Below are positions 8,880 through 22,800 of a stretch of 64,000 bases of DNA, piece by piece. The stretch spans positions 26,350,070-26,414,069 of the forward strand of contig NC_092671.1 of assembly GCF_964355755.1 (NCBI RefSeq), written 5' to 3'. The position numbers and the translations under genes were made by a program. The notes beneath the pieces are model-generated. The model had not been told where the DNA came from. It did not search any database and worked only from the letters and a program-made list of their open reading frames with translations. How positions within the stretch are numbered: the first letter of the stretch is position 1; each line of letters opens with the position of its first letter. The DNA is from Antedon mediterranea. Lineage: Eukaryota > Echinodermata > Crinoidea > Comatulida > Antedonidae.

Positions 8880-11400
8880 TGTATACAGGTTTCTAATAGC
8901 CAACATAGGACTGTTTAGTAAATCTCAAAATCACACCTGTATCACTCACCTTCAAAGTATGCAAATTATTAGTACAAGTTACATGAAATATGCAAATTAG
9001 AGGGTGAAATTAAAGGTTCCTATATATCGAAAACCACTAAGGCTAAAGAGTTGATTTTTCAATAACTTGTTCAGAATGTACATATTTATATTTACTCTAA
9101 TGAAACATTTTACGAAAAAATGACCGGAAATACAACAATTGACCCTCGACCCCATTTATCAATGTTTGCATACATAATGCGACTAAAATGTCTGTAGAGA
9201 CTTTGTTTTGGACTCAAATAACTCGGATACATGTTTCCTATAGTCAGCATAAGACCGCTTTGTAATTCCCAAAATCACGCCTTCGTTTTGGCATGGTTGG
9301 AATTCCCTTTTTTCGTATTAGTTTATGTACAGCGCTTAGAGGTTTCACAACATTAGGCGCTATATAAATCCAGGATATTATTATTATTATTTCTCAATAT
9401 TTGCATATAATGCAACTAAAATGTATGTACAGACTTTGTTTTGGCCTCAAATGACTCGGATACAGGTATTATATAGCCAGTATAAGTCAAGCACCTCGAA
9501 AGTATGCAAATTAGTAGTACAAGCTATATGAAATATGCAAATTACAGTGAATTGCCTTATGTATCTCGAAAACGCTAATGACCGAGAGAGAGGGGTATGG
9601 CAACTTTCTTGTACTACTGATTTGCATACTTTCAAGCGAAGTAACAGAGGTGTGATTTTGAGAATTACTAAACAGTTCTATGCTGGCTATAGAAAACCTG
9701 TATCTGGGTCATTATTGAAAAAAAAAATTATCGAAAGTATGACATTTGACCCTCAAACCTATTTCTCAATATTTGCATATAATGCAACTAAAATGTAAGT
9801 ACAGACTTTGTTTTGGCCTCAAATGACTTGGATACAGGTTTTATATAGCCAGCATAGGATTGTTTAGTAATTCCAAAAGTCAAGCAACTCAAAAGTATGC
9901 AAATTATTAGTACAAGTTATATGAAATATGCAAATTACAGCCTTATGTATCTCGAAAAAAGCTAATGACCGATAGAGATATGGCAACTTTCACCTCTTGT
10001 ACTACTAATTTACATATTTTCTAGGGAAGTAACAAAGGTGTGATTTTGAGAATTACTAACAGTTCTATGCTGGCTATAGAAAACCTGTATCTGAGTCATT
10101 TGAGGCCAAAACAGTCTGTACAGATATTTTAGTTGAATTATATGAAAATATTGAGAAATAGGGTCAAGCGTCAAATGTCATAATTCAATCAAGACAATTT
10201 TTGCGTAAAATGTTTCATTACAGCGAATATAAATATGTACATTCTGAATCAACTCTGAATTCAAATCAACTCTCTAGCATTAATGGTTTTCGAGATATGG
10301 GAAGACTGTAATTTCACCCCTAATTTGCATATTTCATGTAACTTGTACTAATAATTTGCATACTTTCAAGGTATGTGACAAAGATGTGATTTTGGGAATT
10401 ACAAAGAGGTCCTATGCTGACGATAGGAAAACTGTATCCGAGTCATTTGAGTCCAAACAAATTATCTAGACATTTTAGTCGCATTATGTATGCAAACATG
10501 GATAAATAGGGTCAAGGGTCAATTGTTGTATTTCCGGTCATTTTTTCGTAAAATGTTTCATTAGAGCAAATATAAATATGTACATTCTGAACATGTTTTT
10601 GAAAAAATCAACTCTCTACCTTAGCGGTTTCGATACATATAGGAACCTGTAATTTCAACCCCTAATTTGCATATTTCATGTAACTTGTACTAATAATTTG
10701 CATACTTTGAAGGTGAGTGATACAGGTGTGATTTTGAGATCTACTAAACATTCCTATGTTGGCTATTAGAAACCTGTATCCGAGTCATTTGAGGGCAAAA
10801 TAAAGTCTCTACAGACATTTTAGTTTTCATTATATATGCAATATTGAGAAATGGGGTCGAGGGTCAAATGTCATAGTTCCGGGAATTTTTTTGTAAAATG
10901 TCTCATTACAGCAAATATAAATATATACATTTTAAATATTTTAGTGAAAAAATCAACACTCTAGCATTAGCGGTTTTCGAAATATGGCAACGCTGTAATT
11001 TCACTCCCTAATTTGCATATTTAATATTACTTGTACTACTAATTTGCATACTTTCGAGGTGCGTGACGAAGTTGTGATTTTGGGAATTATAATACAGTTC
11101 TATGGTGGGTATTGAAAAACAATATCCAAGTCATTGAGTCCAAAATAAAGTCTCTAAAGACACTTTAATCACGTATTTATGTAAATATTGAGAAATGGGG
11201 TCAAGGGTCAAAATTTGGTACTTCCGGACACTTTTGTGTAAAATGTCTCATTAGAGCAAATATAAATATATATATTCTGAACCAGACTGTGCAAAAATGG
11301 ACTCTCTACGATTAGTAGTTTTTAAGATATGGTAACCCTGTAATTTCACCCTAATTTGCATATTTAAGCTAATTTGCATACCTTCGGGATGAGTGTCAGA
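8880..11400. repeat. Satellite-like units (~340 bp) in opposing orientations
   Basis: A family of units containing atgcaaattattagtacaag, gatacaggtttctatagcc and tttggcctcaaatgactcgg. From about 10080 to 11400 the units lie head-to-tail in one orientation: ctgtatc..gagtcatttgag recurs at about 10086, 10433 and 10772, with a weaker copy near 11111, a period of about 340-347 bp. From 8882 to about 9950 units occur in the opposite orientation, mixed with short inverted units (one hairpin-like pair at about 9455-9715). The first part is interrupted at 9289-9400 by an unrelated SINE/LINE tail. No coding potential. Confidence 0.8.
9289..9400 (+). repeat. SINE/LINE 3'-end fragment
   Basis: Contains gtacagcgcttagaggtttc, then gcgctatataaatccagg and a terminal (ATT)n run. 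This resembles the 3' tail shared by many invertebrate SINEs and their partner LINEs. It interrupts the surrounding satellite-like unit, so it is a later insertion. Recognised from general familiarity with such tails; the family is not identified. Confidence 0.55.
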
Positions 11401-12677
11401 GGTGTGATGCTCAAAAAATAATCACCTTATCATATGTAACCATTTAAAAAAAAAAATCTCTGTTTGCAATTTGTTTCACTCAAAATGCTAGATTGACTAG
11501 CCTATAAGTAAAGTTGTTGAAACTAAGTTTTGGAAAGATGTTACTGGTTTAGCTTCCAGCGAAGAACTGGTGCGGTTTATTTGGATGTGTTGTTATAGTA
11601 TCTGTACACGTGCGCTGTGTTCGATACGCAGAACACGCAATGACGCAATACTTCCACATTACAAGGTTGAGCATGCGCAACGACCACATGATGTAGTTAG
11701 TATGCTAACTAAGTAGTGAACTGGGTGAACATGAAAGGTAGAATACAATAAGTAGTAAAGATAAGGTAAAGCTAACATGGCTGCAGTCGCATGCTCAAGT
11801 TAGCGTTTACCGACCAACCGAACGACCGACCAACCGACAGACATAGTGAGCTGTAGAGTCTCGTTGCACGCACGCGACTAAAAACAGCCCAACTGTATAT
11901 CTGTTCAACATCATTATGAAAAGCAATTTCTCCACAAAACTATTCAAATAAATACAAGTTGAACTAGGGTGTGTGATCCAAGTTGCTTTTAATTTCATAA
12001 GTATAATAATTGTTATTATTATAAAAATATATATATGATAATTCCCTGATTATATTCTGATACACTAGTGCTAATCGATTTAAAGGTAAATGATATAATA
12101 CTTCATACTGTTAATTTCAATATTCTTTATTATTGATTTATTTGAATAAACGTTTACTCGAGAGAGAAGTTTATTCAAGGGGGAATTTATTTAAAATGCT
12201 GTTCTATTTCTATTTCTATTTCAGTGAATAATGTATTATCTGATTTTATTCTAATTCAGGTCTACATATAAATAATATATAGATCTAATCAATTTTGAGG
12301 TAAATGATATAATATTTCATACTGTTATTTATGTACGTTTCATCAATAATTACAACTTTGTGTTCATAGTTTTATTTCTATTTTTATCTAAGTAAACTTA
12401 AAAGTACAATGTTTACAGTTTACTTTCTTTATTTAATATTTTATGTATTTCATTATTCATTTTTGTTTCAAAAAGCAATTGTCGAATAGAATAATTAAAA
12501 GTATCGTCTTAATGCATTTACATTTCAATTATCTTAAACAAAAAGCAATAAAAAAAAGGTGTTTTAATCTATTGAAATACAATGTGAATAAATTACATAA
12601 ACTGATTATTGTCTTATTTTATGATCAAATTGTGGGCATTCTTTTGTCTGCTTTATTACATGTCTCATCTATTCCAT
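11400..12677. other. Region downstream of ALDH2; repeat fragments
   Basis: No ORF of note. At 11795-11885 there is a (CCGA/CCAA)-rich stretch ending acatagtgagctgtagagtc and cgcgactaaaaa, matching copies at 14790-14885 and 15450-15545. At about 12085 and 12300 a segment (ggtaaatgatataata followed by ttcatactgtta) is directly repeated about 215 bp apart. The 3' UTR and polyadenylation site of ALDH2 (minus strand) must lie here; TTTATT on the plus strand (AATAAA on the minus) occurs more than once, for example near 12428, so I do not choose one. Confidence 0.5.
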
Positions 12678-12710
12678 TTACGAGTTCTTTTGTGGAATCT
12701 TAATCGTAAC
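12678..12710 (-). CDS. ALDH2: ALDH2 exon 14 (residues 510-519 and stop)
   Basis: A 33-nt terminal coding exon: acceptor atctttcag|GTTACG, then [10 protein letters not shown] and TAA at 12680-12678. The decapeptide is nearly identical to the end of vertebrate ALDH2, which makes the tiny exon secure. Confidence 0.94.
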   Translation of the reverse strand, partial: VTIKIPQKNS

Positions 12711-13789
12711 CTGAAAGATAAGAATCAACTTCAAAATAAATATTTAAATATATGTTATGCTTACCTTAAAGATGTATAGTCCCCTGAAAAATAATTCTTT
12801 AAATATTTTTTGTTGAATATTTCATTTTAATGTAACATAATAGTTATCCACTTTGACCAAAAATTCGATGGAAAAAAATGTATTTACCTGAAAAAATGTA
12901 AATTAGAGCAAAACAATAGTCAAATTGGCTGCCAGCCAATGGATTTTTGGTTGAATTTAACCATTTATTTTGTCATTTTACAAGTGAAAACATTTTTTTT
13001 TTTCTTTTTTATTTCTATGGAAGTGATTAACTTTATTAAAACTTCAAAATAACATATTCAAAGTCTGATTTAATTCATCATAATTTTTCATGTTTTTGGG
13101 GGACAATACATCTTTAAGTGATGCTTACCTTCAGGCGAAATAAGGAGTACTTCTCGTATTGGCTGCCTCCTTAGTAGGGCTGTTAGGAGGAGCAATCTTT
13201 TAAATTATGAAACTTGGCCATTTTGAAATCCAAAACATTGTACACTAAAACATACTTCTCTTTGTTTTTATGTGCTAGTTATATGTTCGTTTAAAAGTGT
13301 TGGGTTTGAAACAATGAGTTAAGGTAAAGAATTCCATCTGTTAATGATGCGTATATCAAAGAAAGGTGTAAAATGGTCGGTATAATTTTGGAAAATGAAA
13401 AAATAACTTGCTCATTTTCAGTAATCCCAGTTCCCACAATTGTCCCTTGTGGAACGAATAAAGTACATTGAATTAAATTTATATATTGAATAGCTTTACT
13501 TACAGTTTTAACTTCAGTATAGTTTTCAAGACCATACTCTCCAAGTTCACGTCCAGTTCCGGACATTTTGTAACCACCAAACGGTGCAGCTGCCTGGAAT
13601 ACATCATAACAGTTCACCCTGAAAGCCAATGGAAACATGAAAAATATCATGGTTAATTTTTAGTGACAGTAGAAGTTGAATTAGGCTTATAAATGAATCG
13701 CATATATATCAATCATTAACATTAAATATAAAAAAATGATTTTGAACCACATGCATTACTGTGTTTGACCATAAATAAATTAAATGAAA

Positions 13790-13834
<45 letters not shown>

Positions 13835-16800
13835 ATTGGTAGGCCTACTTTTTACCAATTAATATACTTCTTTGCATTGGGAAAAGTATTTCAAACAACT
13901 TGTAATATAAAACACTCAATGAATTGTTGCAGAGAGGGGTTTGGGAGAAACGTAAATGCATATTAACAGATTCATTGTATTCATGTGAACAAATTCGTCT
14001 GGTGAAAAACAGACATGGCATATTCATGTTTCCATCTTTCAAATCCTTCTCTACGACAAATTCTAGTTTCTTGAGTTTTTACTTCAGTGTAAATTGATAG
14101 TTTCGACTTTTTGCAAAGTGAACAAATTGCACAACCAATCAAAGCTCAGTAAATGAACACTCATGCAACTCGAAAAATCTCGGCAGACAGGCAATGATCA
14201 TGCTATTCGCTCTTGTAGTGAAAAAGGGTAGTGCGATTTTTTTCTCTGCAAACGTCGGATCCATGCTATCAAATTTTCCTAGTGGAAAATTGGCTTCATG
14301 TCTTACCAGACAGTTCCTGCTCGGAGGCTTTGACTGAACATCATGGCCTTATCAAGATCCTTGGTAAAGATAGATGCAGCCAAGCCATACATAGAATCAT
14401 TTGCCCGTTCTACCAACTCATCCTTGTCACTGAATTTCATAACCTGCATCACTGGGCCAAAGATCTGCATAAAATAAAAAGAAGAAATATTTCATAATGA
14501 AGGATTTACTACATTTGAAGTCCTCAATACTGACCATTCTTTGGACTGATGATGTACGGTTAGCTGTAAAGTTTGGTTTCATGTAAGCATATGTGTACCG
14601 GCGCGGTATTAACATAGTATGGCTGCTATTGTACATACATAGAGTAGAAGGCAGCCACTATGCAACATTCAATTTGTCAACCTACTTCAACATTCAGCCT
14701 TCTATCGCACCATTTAAGGGTAATAGCTAGTAGTCCTTATTTTGTTTATTAAACAAGGCCAACAGCCATTAAGTCGCGTGCTACAATGCATAGTGATACC
14801 GGACCGACAGACAGACCGACAGACCAACAGACAGACAGACCGACAGACAGACAGACCGACAGACCGACCGACATAGTGAACTATACTGACCGAAATTACT
14901 GAACATGTTTAAAAATGTTGAAATGTTTAAAAACATTTATATTTTTTTAATTTACACGTGCGTAGCCTGTCACTTTCGACGTGCTCGTATAACGTAATTT
15001 CGAGTTGAAAAGTAAATAAAAAAAACAGAAATCGGGCAAAAAGAGTGCGCAATAACATTTAACGCGCAGTGCGCGCGCAAAAATATGTGCACTCATGGCA
15101 ATTTTGTAAACGCTTAAAATTGCCTGAAATGTACTCTTATTTCATCGAAAATAAATTTTGAAAATTTTAAGCGCGCGTACGCATGCGTTACATGCGCTAC
15201 GCACGTAATTGTATTGCCATATGATGATTTATGCCCTGAAATTTATGAGTACCAAATTTTATTTAATTGTGATTCATGGTTGTGAAGATGAAGATTTATG
15301 AAGATTTCGTTAAATCGTGCGTAGACCGCGTAATTTTTTATTGCGCACCGTGAAAACATAACCACATTGATTCCTGGCCATAAGGAATATACTGTGAAAA
15401 ATTGACCTAGCTAGATTAAACTGATATCAAGATAAGGTCACAGAAAGCGATAAAACGCATAGTGATACCGGACCGACAGACAGACAGACAGACAGACCGA
15501 CCAACCGACCGACATAGTGAACTATAGAGTCGCTTCCACGCGACTAAAAATAAACAATTATGCATTTCAACATATACTTTCTTAGTTGTTCATACTTCTA
15601 ATGATTTTGAGATTCGTTGCAGTCATAAGGCAAGGCAATGTTACACATTCACTGCCGTTAAGTATAAATGAAAATAGAGGGTGCTGTATATAATTTAAAA
15701 TACATCATACTGCTGAGTACACATAAACAGCATTCTAAGGGTGGAAAAACTCTATCTTGGTGTGTAGATATGGAAAAGAAAGGAAAAAAGTATGTAATTC
15801 TAAATAAAAAGATTCAAGAATCAAGAAATTGTCAATTTAAAATGGAAATTCATTTTGCTTGATATAGTTAAACAATAAAAAGGATCTGTATGTGTCGTTC
15901 TGCTACATTCACACTTGTTCCGTTTCATGAAACAGAGATGACACTGTTCAATTTTTTTCCATAATTAATAATAATAATAATAAAAATATTTATTCGGTCA
16001 TCAATGCAAAAATAACCAGGAATGAAAATAGGCTAAAGCCCAAACAGATTCTGCACTCACTCCATACAATACAAACAGTTAAGATAAAACCATATACAAG
16101 AAAAATACATATAAACTATACATAACATGAAATATAGTGTTGCAATGACTTTTTCATTCAAAGGGCTTGATTTCAAAACAGACTAGTCAGATACACCTAT
16201 CGTGTTATTTTTAAGCCTTTACCTCCTCCTTAGCAATTCTCATATTTTCTTTAACATCAGTGAATACTGTAGGCTCAACAAAGTATCCCTTGTCTCCGTA
16301 ACGATTGCCACCAGCAGCTAGGGTTGCACCCTCAGACTTTCCACTGTCAATCAAATCCAAAATCTTGTCCATTTGTTCCTTATCAACCTTATCAAAAAAT
16401 TAAAAACATTGTTTGTGATATTTTGTAACTTATATGTTACAGCCTTCTATCAGAATCTGCTAGAGAAAGCAACGTTTTTTTAGTTCACATTGTATAATTT
16501 TTACAGGCCAGCATGATCTTTCTGCTATGTAGGCCCATTCAAATCTCTAATCTTCTTTTTTATGTTATCATTCAAAACCTTATGCTTTTTTGACATTATA
16601 TAAGTGGTGAATCTAATTTACTTTTACATTCACTTCACATATTTTCCCACTTTCTAAAGTATCTATGCTCTTATCAGATGTCAATGGTCGTAAATATAAA
16701 TTCACTTTCTTAATTCCCTACAACTTCTACAACAGGCAGGTGTTAACTATTTTCCTCTTTACACACTACAGACTGTTCCCTTTACCAAGGAAGAGTGGTT

Positions 16801-19800
16801 CACTGTCAATAGGGGCCATCTTCAAAACTTCTTAACTCAGCCCCTAATAGAGCTGATAAGGTTTAAAACAAACCTGTGGACCTTGCTCATTGTTGGAGTC
16901 AAATGGGTCTCCAATTGTTCGTTTCTCAGCTCTCTTGATGGTACGTTCAACAAATTCATCATATATGCCATCTTCAACATATGTCCTGCTTGCAGCAGTA
17001 CAGCACTGTCCTTGGTTGAAGAACAAGGCAAAATGGCTCTGTTCTACTGCATAGTCCACTGAAAGATATGATAATAATAATACCACTCCATTAGTTGGAT
17101 AGACAATGTTCTCTACGTTTTGGACATAATAATTATGTGGATACTGGTATATACTGTAGTTGTTTATTAGTTTCCCACAAATAATACATTCTCTTAAAAA
17201 TTCATTAGATATTTATAAATGTGGATGGTGGTCACAATTAACAAATAAAAGAAAAACATCAAGGTGGTTTATGATATAAATAATAGATTGAGAAACAGTT
17301 GAGAAAGGAAAAAAGAGGATACAAAAAGCAATACATGAAATAGTAAAATATAAATCAGAACAGATAAGGCTCACCTGCCATATTATGAGACCAGATGCTT
17401 TTTAATATTGGATTTAAAGGTGGTGTTGCACCCTGTTTGAGCATTGGGCTTGTACAGTACAATAACTCAAATATAGGCCAAGGCGAATTCAATAATGCAA
17501 TGCTTATTTTTTATTTATACGCATTTAAAAGCAAGCAATTTACCAATTACATGATGGATAAACTATTTTATAAATTTAAGAGTTGAGAAAGAGCTATGAG
17601 TTACAATCCTGTCACTAAGTCAAGATTGAACCCTAGATCGGAATTTAACCACCAAGCTATATTTCCACTAAAAAATTAAGCATATATTCTGCCAAAAGAA
17701 AATCACATCACTTCTTAGGGAGTCTCCTATATAATTTGTCTATAATGTTTTTTCTTTATTTCAAAAATATACTGTAAATATGTTGCACTCACAATCAGCA
17801 TCATTCATAACAATCAGTGGGCTTTTCCCTCCTAGTTCTAAAGTTACACGTTTCAAGTTGGAATCACCGGCAGCTTTCTGAATAATCTTACCAATCTATA
17901 TTTTTTAAAAAAGAAAATCAGTTAGTTATGGTGAGTGCATAACACTCGACACAGGATTGAACTTCACCCTATTGTATTGCAAGTATTCTACAAATATTAC
18001 CTCAGTGGATCCAGTGAATCCAACCTTATCTACATCATTGTGTAATGCAATTGCTGCTCCTGCTGTAGGTCCATAGCCTGGTATCATATTCACCACACCT
18101 GGTGGGAAACCAGCCTAAAAGAAATCAGATTTAATTTTTAAAATGAGGGATTACACAAAAACTGCTTTTTTGCACATAAAATAAAAGTTAAAGTAATTTA
18201 TAAAAGTTGATGAAAGTCTCCATTCTCATGATTTGGAGGCTAAGTGAGTGATTCTTCTCTGCCATTGTTTATTTAATGTTAAATTCAACACAGTGTATTT
18301 GATTATTTTTGTGGGGAGGTTGTGATTGTCTTGTGCTTTAGAAAATTAAAATTCTTATTTATTTGGTTGTTTTAGACTTTGTTCCAGTACTTTAACATCA
18401 TACATTACTTTAGTTTCCACATGTTTTTATTTTAAAAAAAAAGAAAACAATATATTGTACAAAAAGCAATTTTGCACATCATTTGCTTTTAAAATTGATA
18501 GTACATCAGGTCCCCTCCTTTGCATCATACTCAAAATGTGATTTTACCTCTTTGCAGAGACCAGCAATGTACAAGCCAGTGAGTGGAGTCTGTTCTGCTA
18601 ACTTCATCACAACAACATTACCCATGGCAAGAGCTGGGCCTAGCTTCCAGGCCTGCATAAGCAATGGGAAATTCCACTAAAGAGAGAGAAAAAAAGAAAG
18701 AATAACATTATTATACAGATATTCACTTGTGGTCTGAATGATGCAAGCGGTGTTATCAGAGATCCTTGAAACATTCGATGTAATACTATATTTAACACAT
18801 GACATAGGATGTAATATAATCCAGTGCTAATTCTACCTTTTACATTACAGAGATACTGTAAATTACACTGAAACTTACTGGAATGATCTGGCCACAAACG
18901 CCAACAGGCTCATGACGAGTGAAAGAGAGATAGTCACCATCTGAAAAAATACAGAGATATGAGATATTTTAAAGGCACATATTTTTGTTCTTCAAGTACG
19001 ATACACTAAGTACAGCAATATACTCCATAAATTGGAAATATGCATCAGATTTTTTTAATTGCACATGTCAGGCAATTAAGTTATAGGGAATACTTATGGG
19101 AAGACTTGCTCTACCACCAATCAAATGTCATTGTTACTTCGAACCCAGGTGCCACATCTCACTGAACATACAGAGGTGTTCATCCACATGGAGTGGGATG
19201 AAAACTCTTATACTATTCCTCCTAATTTATGGAGCCATCGCAGCTATAGTTATACTGTATACAATACATTACTGATAGCAAGCAATAATGTTACAATTGC
19301 ACATTTTTTCAGTATTTAGGAGTACCATATTTGTTGTATTCTATATTAAGCTGCAAAAATTATGAATTTGAAATAATGTGCATACGAGACTACTGTTTCA
19401 TGTGAAATATTTGGCCATTGTACAATACGTTCATCGTAACTATTATCCCTCTCTTTTTTTTTATCTATAGCTGTATTTACATCAATGTTTATTAGAAGGG
19501 TGTAGTAGAAAAAACTTACTGACTGGAATTGTTTTCCCGTGATTCTTATCTGCCCAGCCAGCATAATACCTAATAGAAAAAAAATCATAATTATTATTAT
19601 TATTATTAACTGTACTTTTGAGGCTCTGTGTTTGTGCAACTGCAAGAGTTGTGGCATGTCATTTAAAACATAGGTTCCAATACTTTTAGACTTATAGTGT
19701 TTGTTAATTTTTTTTACAACTTCTATGAAGCTTTCTTGATAAAATGTCAACATAATAGTCAACTTTGTCTCCTAAAAAAAAAAATAAATAATTATAATAC

Positions 19801-22800
19801 ACTAAAACTAAACTTATATAGTTGAGATTTCTCACAAAGTAGGCGGCCTAAAAATGTCTATAAGTTAAACCTCAATTGAATTGATATATTTTTCTGTTTC
19901 TTATAACTGTTGTCTTTTGTATGTGTATGTTTTGAATGAAAAAACGGTAAAATTAACTATTATGGTCAGTTTTTTCTAATTATTTATTGGAAAAAATGTT
20001 ATTTAACTATTACCAACTTAGTTTTGATAATTTGAGATAAAACTTGGCAAGCAATACAGTATGTGTTTTAATTTTTATAAATGGGATGACCAACCTGCAA
20101 TGCACTATTTATTGGTAGCTTGCCAAAAAACAAGTCACAAAACAATATACTGTAACCAAGGTCAAACACTAAATAGATCAGCATTTCAACTGTGCCATTA
20201 CAACAATAATATACATGGCAAAAAAGAAACTAGAAAATTGCAAAATATACTGGAATTGTGAAATATAAATTCAGTTAGAAATCACCTAAAATAACTACAC
20301 TGGGATTTTTTGGTTTGGACATTACACAAGAAAAGGGGCATTTTCTGTAGAAGTAAGTCCCTTAAATAACATAAGTATTACGTACAAGACAACAACAATT
20401 GAAGGGAAAAAAATGCTACTGTGGCAAATGATTTTAAAATGCTACTAAATTAAGTGGCAAATGATTTTAAAATGCTACTAAGTGGCAAATGATTTTAAAA
20501 TGCTACTAGTGGCAAATTATTTTAAAATGCTACTAGTGGCAAATGATTTTAAAATGCTACTAAGTGGCAAGTGATTTTAAAATGCTACTAGTGGCAAATG
20601 ATTTTAAAATGCTACTAAGTGGCAAATTATTTTAAAATACTACTAAGTGGCAAATGATTTTAAAATGCTACTAAGTGGCAAATGATTTTAAAATGCTACT
20701 AAGTGCCAAATGATTTTAAAATGCTACTAAGTGGTAAATGATTTTAAAATGCTACTAAGTGGTAAATGATTTTAAAATGCTACTCTAGTGCCAAACAATT
20801 TTAAAATGCTACTAGTGGTAAATGTTTTTCAAATGCTACTATAAGTGGCAAACAAAAAAAATCAGTATGACTGGTAAATTTCTCAAGGTCATCATCATCA
20901 TCATCATATTTTTCTAATTTTACAGAATCTGAGATGAACTGTAAAGGTCACCAGGAGCAAACAAGTATAGAATGATTGAGAAATATGTAATTTATGCAAG
21001 ACAGGATATTATTTTGTAGATTTTTCAATTGATGGCCTGAATACAGTGCTTAATGGGGATCAATGGACACAGTAAATATGTCAGGTAGCTTTGTACCATA
21101 TAGGCTTTGTTAAAATTAAAAAATTTGAGTGGAATTCCAATACGGTGATTTGTTGTTTACATCTGGTTGTACACGCCAACAATAACAACAAACTATCATG
21201 TTTGTTTTTATTTAGAAGATCATGTGTTGATGTGTGACTTTGTTAAGTTTGATTTGATTTTATTCAACATCATATTATAACAACACAGAATCAATTTACA
21301 AATATAAAATACAACAATATAAAATTGATAAAATCATTTAAAAAAGCATGTATGTATGTACATCCTTATCCTAGTTATAGTAAATAAGTTTCATTTTAAC
21401 CCTTTGAAGATGTGGGCCGTATCGCATACGAGGTAATTTACTCTCTCATGACGCAAGGCACGTGAGTATGTACAGGTTGACTTTTTGGGGTCACTGAATT
21501 GCACTTTTTGAGCATTTGACCTTTGACCTAGGTAAACTGAGTAGTATAATAGTACCCTTTCTTGGCACGACCACATTTTAACTGTTTACTCTTCTGCCTC
21601 CAGGACTTTAGGATTTATCCGTCGTACTGTTGGTACCAATGACTCTCATTCTCTTCTTCTACTTTACAAATCCTTGTGTCGTCTGATTCTGGAATATGGT
21701 GCTTCTGTGTGGTTTCCACATTTGGCTTCCCATCTTACTCTTCTTGAAAAACCTCAACGCATTCTTACAAGATACTATTTTCCGGGTAAACACTTTGAAC
21801 GTCCTACTTACGCCGAAAGATTAGCTCTCCTTCATCTTCCTTCTTCTTCTCGGATTGATTTCCAAACTATTATCTTTGTTGTCAAATGTTTATACACTAT
21901 TATTGATCTCGATGTTTCTTCCTTTTTTTCTCCTATTTCTCAACACAAATTTAATCTTCTATTCAGGCCACCCTTTGCTCGAACTGTCTGTTTTCAATTT
22001 TCACTCTTTCCTAGATTCTGTAAACTTTGGAATGGTCTTCCCTCAGATTTAAGAGACCTTGCTCTCCTTGGCAGGTTTCGAGATTTTGTGACTAGTCTTT
22101 GCCAACACTATTTCCATTCCTGATTTCTCCTCTCCTTGCCTCAGCTCTTCCTTTTGATTTGAGTCTTAGATTAAAATTTTTTTAATCATTTTTTTTTCTT
22201 TATTTTGCTTTTTTAATTATTTTTTTAAGGGTCTATGAGGGCTCACGATTTTGTATTCTCGTCCTTTGATTGACGCGAATCAACAGACAGTTGCATGCCA
22301 ACAGGTTGAGGTCACACACACACAGCACATTAAAGTTCAAAATTGACAATTTTTAAATGGGCATGTGAATCATAACTAAAGAACTATCTTTGATTGTATG
22401 TATTTTTACGATTAAAGGACATCTTTTTAATAATTAATCATAAATATATCTGAAGAAAGAACAACGATTAATTTTTAAATGTCGAGCAGCGTTTTTGTAA
22501 GAAATATTTCTTGTTTAATTTGTTAGTATGTGTGTCATGTGTACAGTATCATAGACTTTGCCAAGATGTGATATATCATTACTACAGTATAGCAGGAAGA
22601 AATGGGAAATATCTATTTCCTTTGAAAAAATCCCTAAATGTAACAACATACCTGTAGCATTTAATGGTGAGATCCAGATCTGCTGCATGTGCAATGTGAA
22701 ATGGTTTTCCATTATCCAATGTTTCAAGACTCTGTAAAAAACAAATTATCCAGGTGTCATTTTGTCTCAGATAAGTTATTCTGATCTACACAGAGGGTGA

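Larger units (their letters stand above)
4620..8880 (+). mobile_element. Near-complete APE-type non-LTR retrotransposon (LINE)
   Basis: A LINE inserted at the end of the Helitron-like remnant. One frame (positions divisible by three) runs from the ATG at 4632 to the stop at 8865-8867 with only two in-frame stops, TAG at 5433-5435 and TAA at 7800-7802, and no frameshift. Domain order: hydrophobic leader and 2A-like peptide, coiled coil, L1-ORF1p-like RRM region, AP endonuclease, reverse transcriptase, thumb/linker, and a C-terminal CCHC-like cluster. The 3' UTR, if any, merges with the satellite-like repeats from about 8880. No poly-A tail or target duplication was found. Clade is uncertain (CR1/L2-like or Tx1/L1-like mixture of features). 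Confidence 0.88.

Noticed and set aside
13291-13503. Extension of the exon 13 frame downstream of the donor
   Set aside because: A consensus donor gtaagt sits after EVKT, and a separate exon at 12678-12710 supplies the conserved ALDH2 C-terminus.
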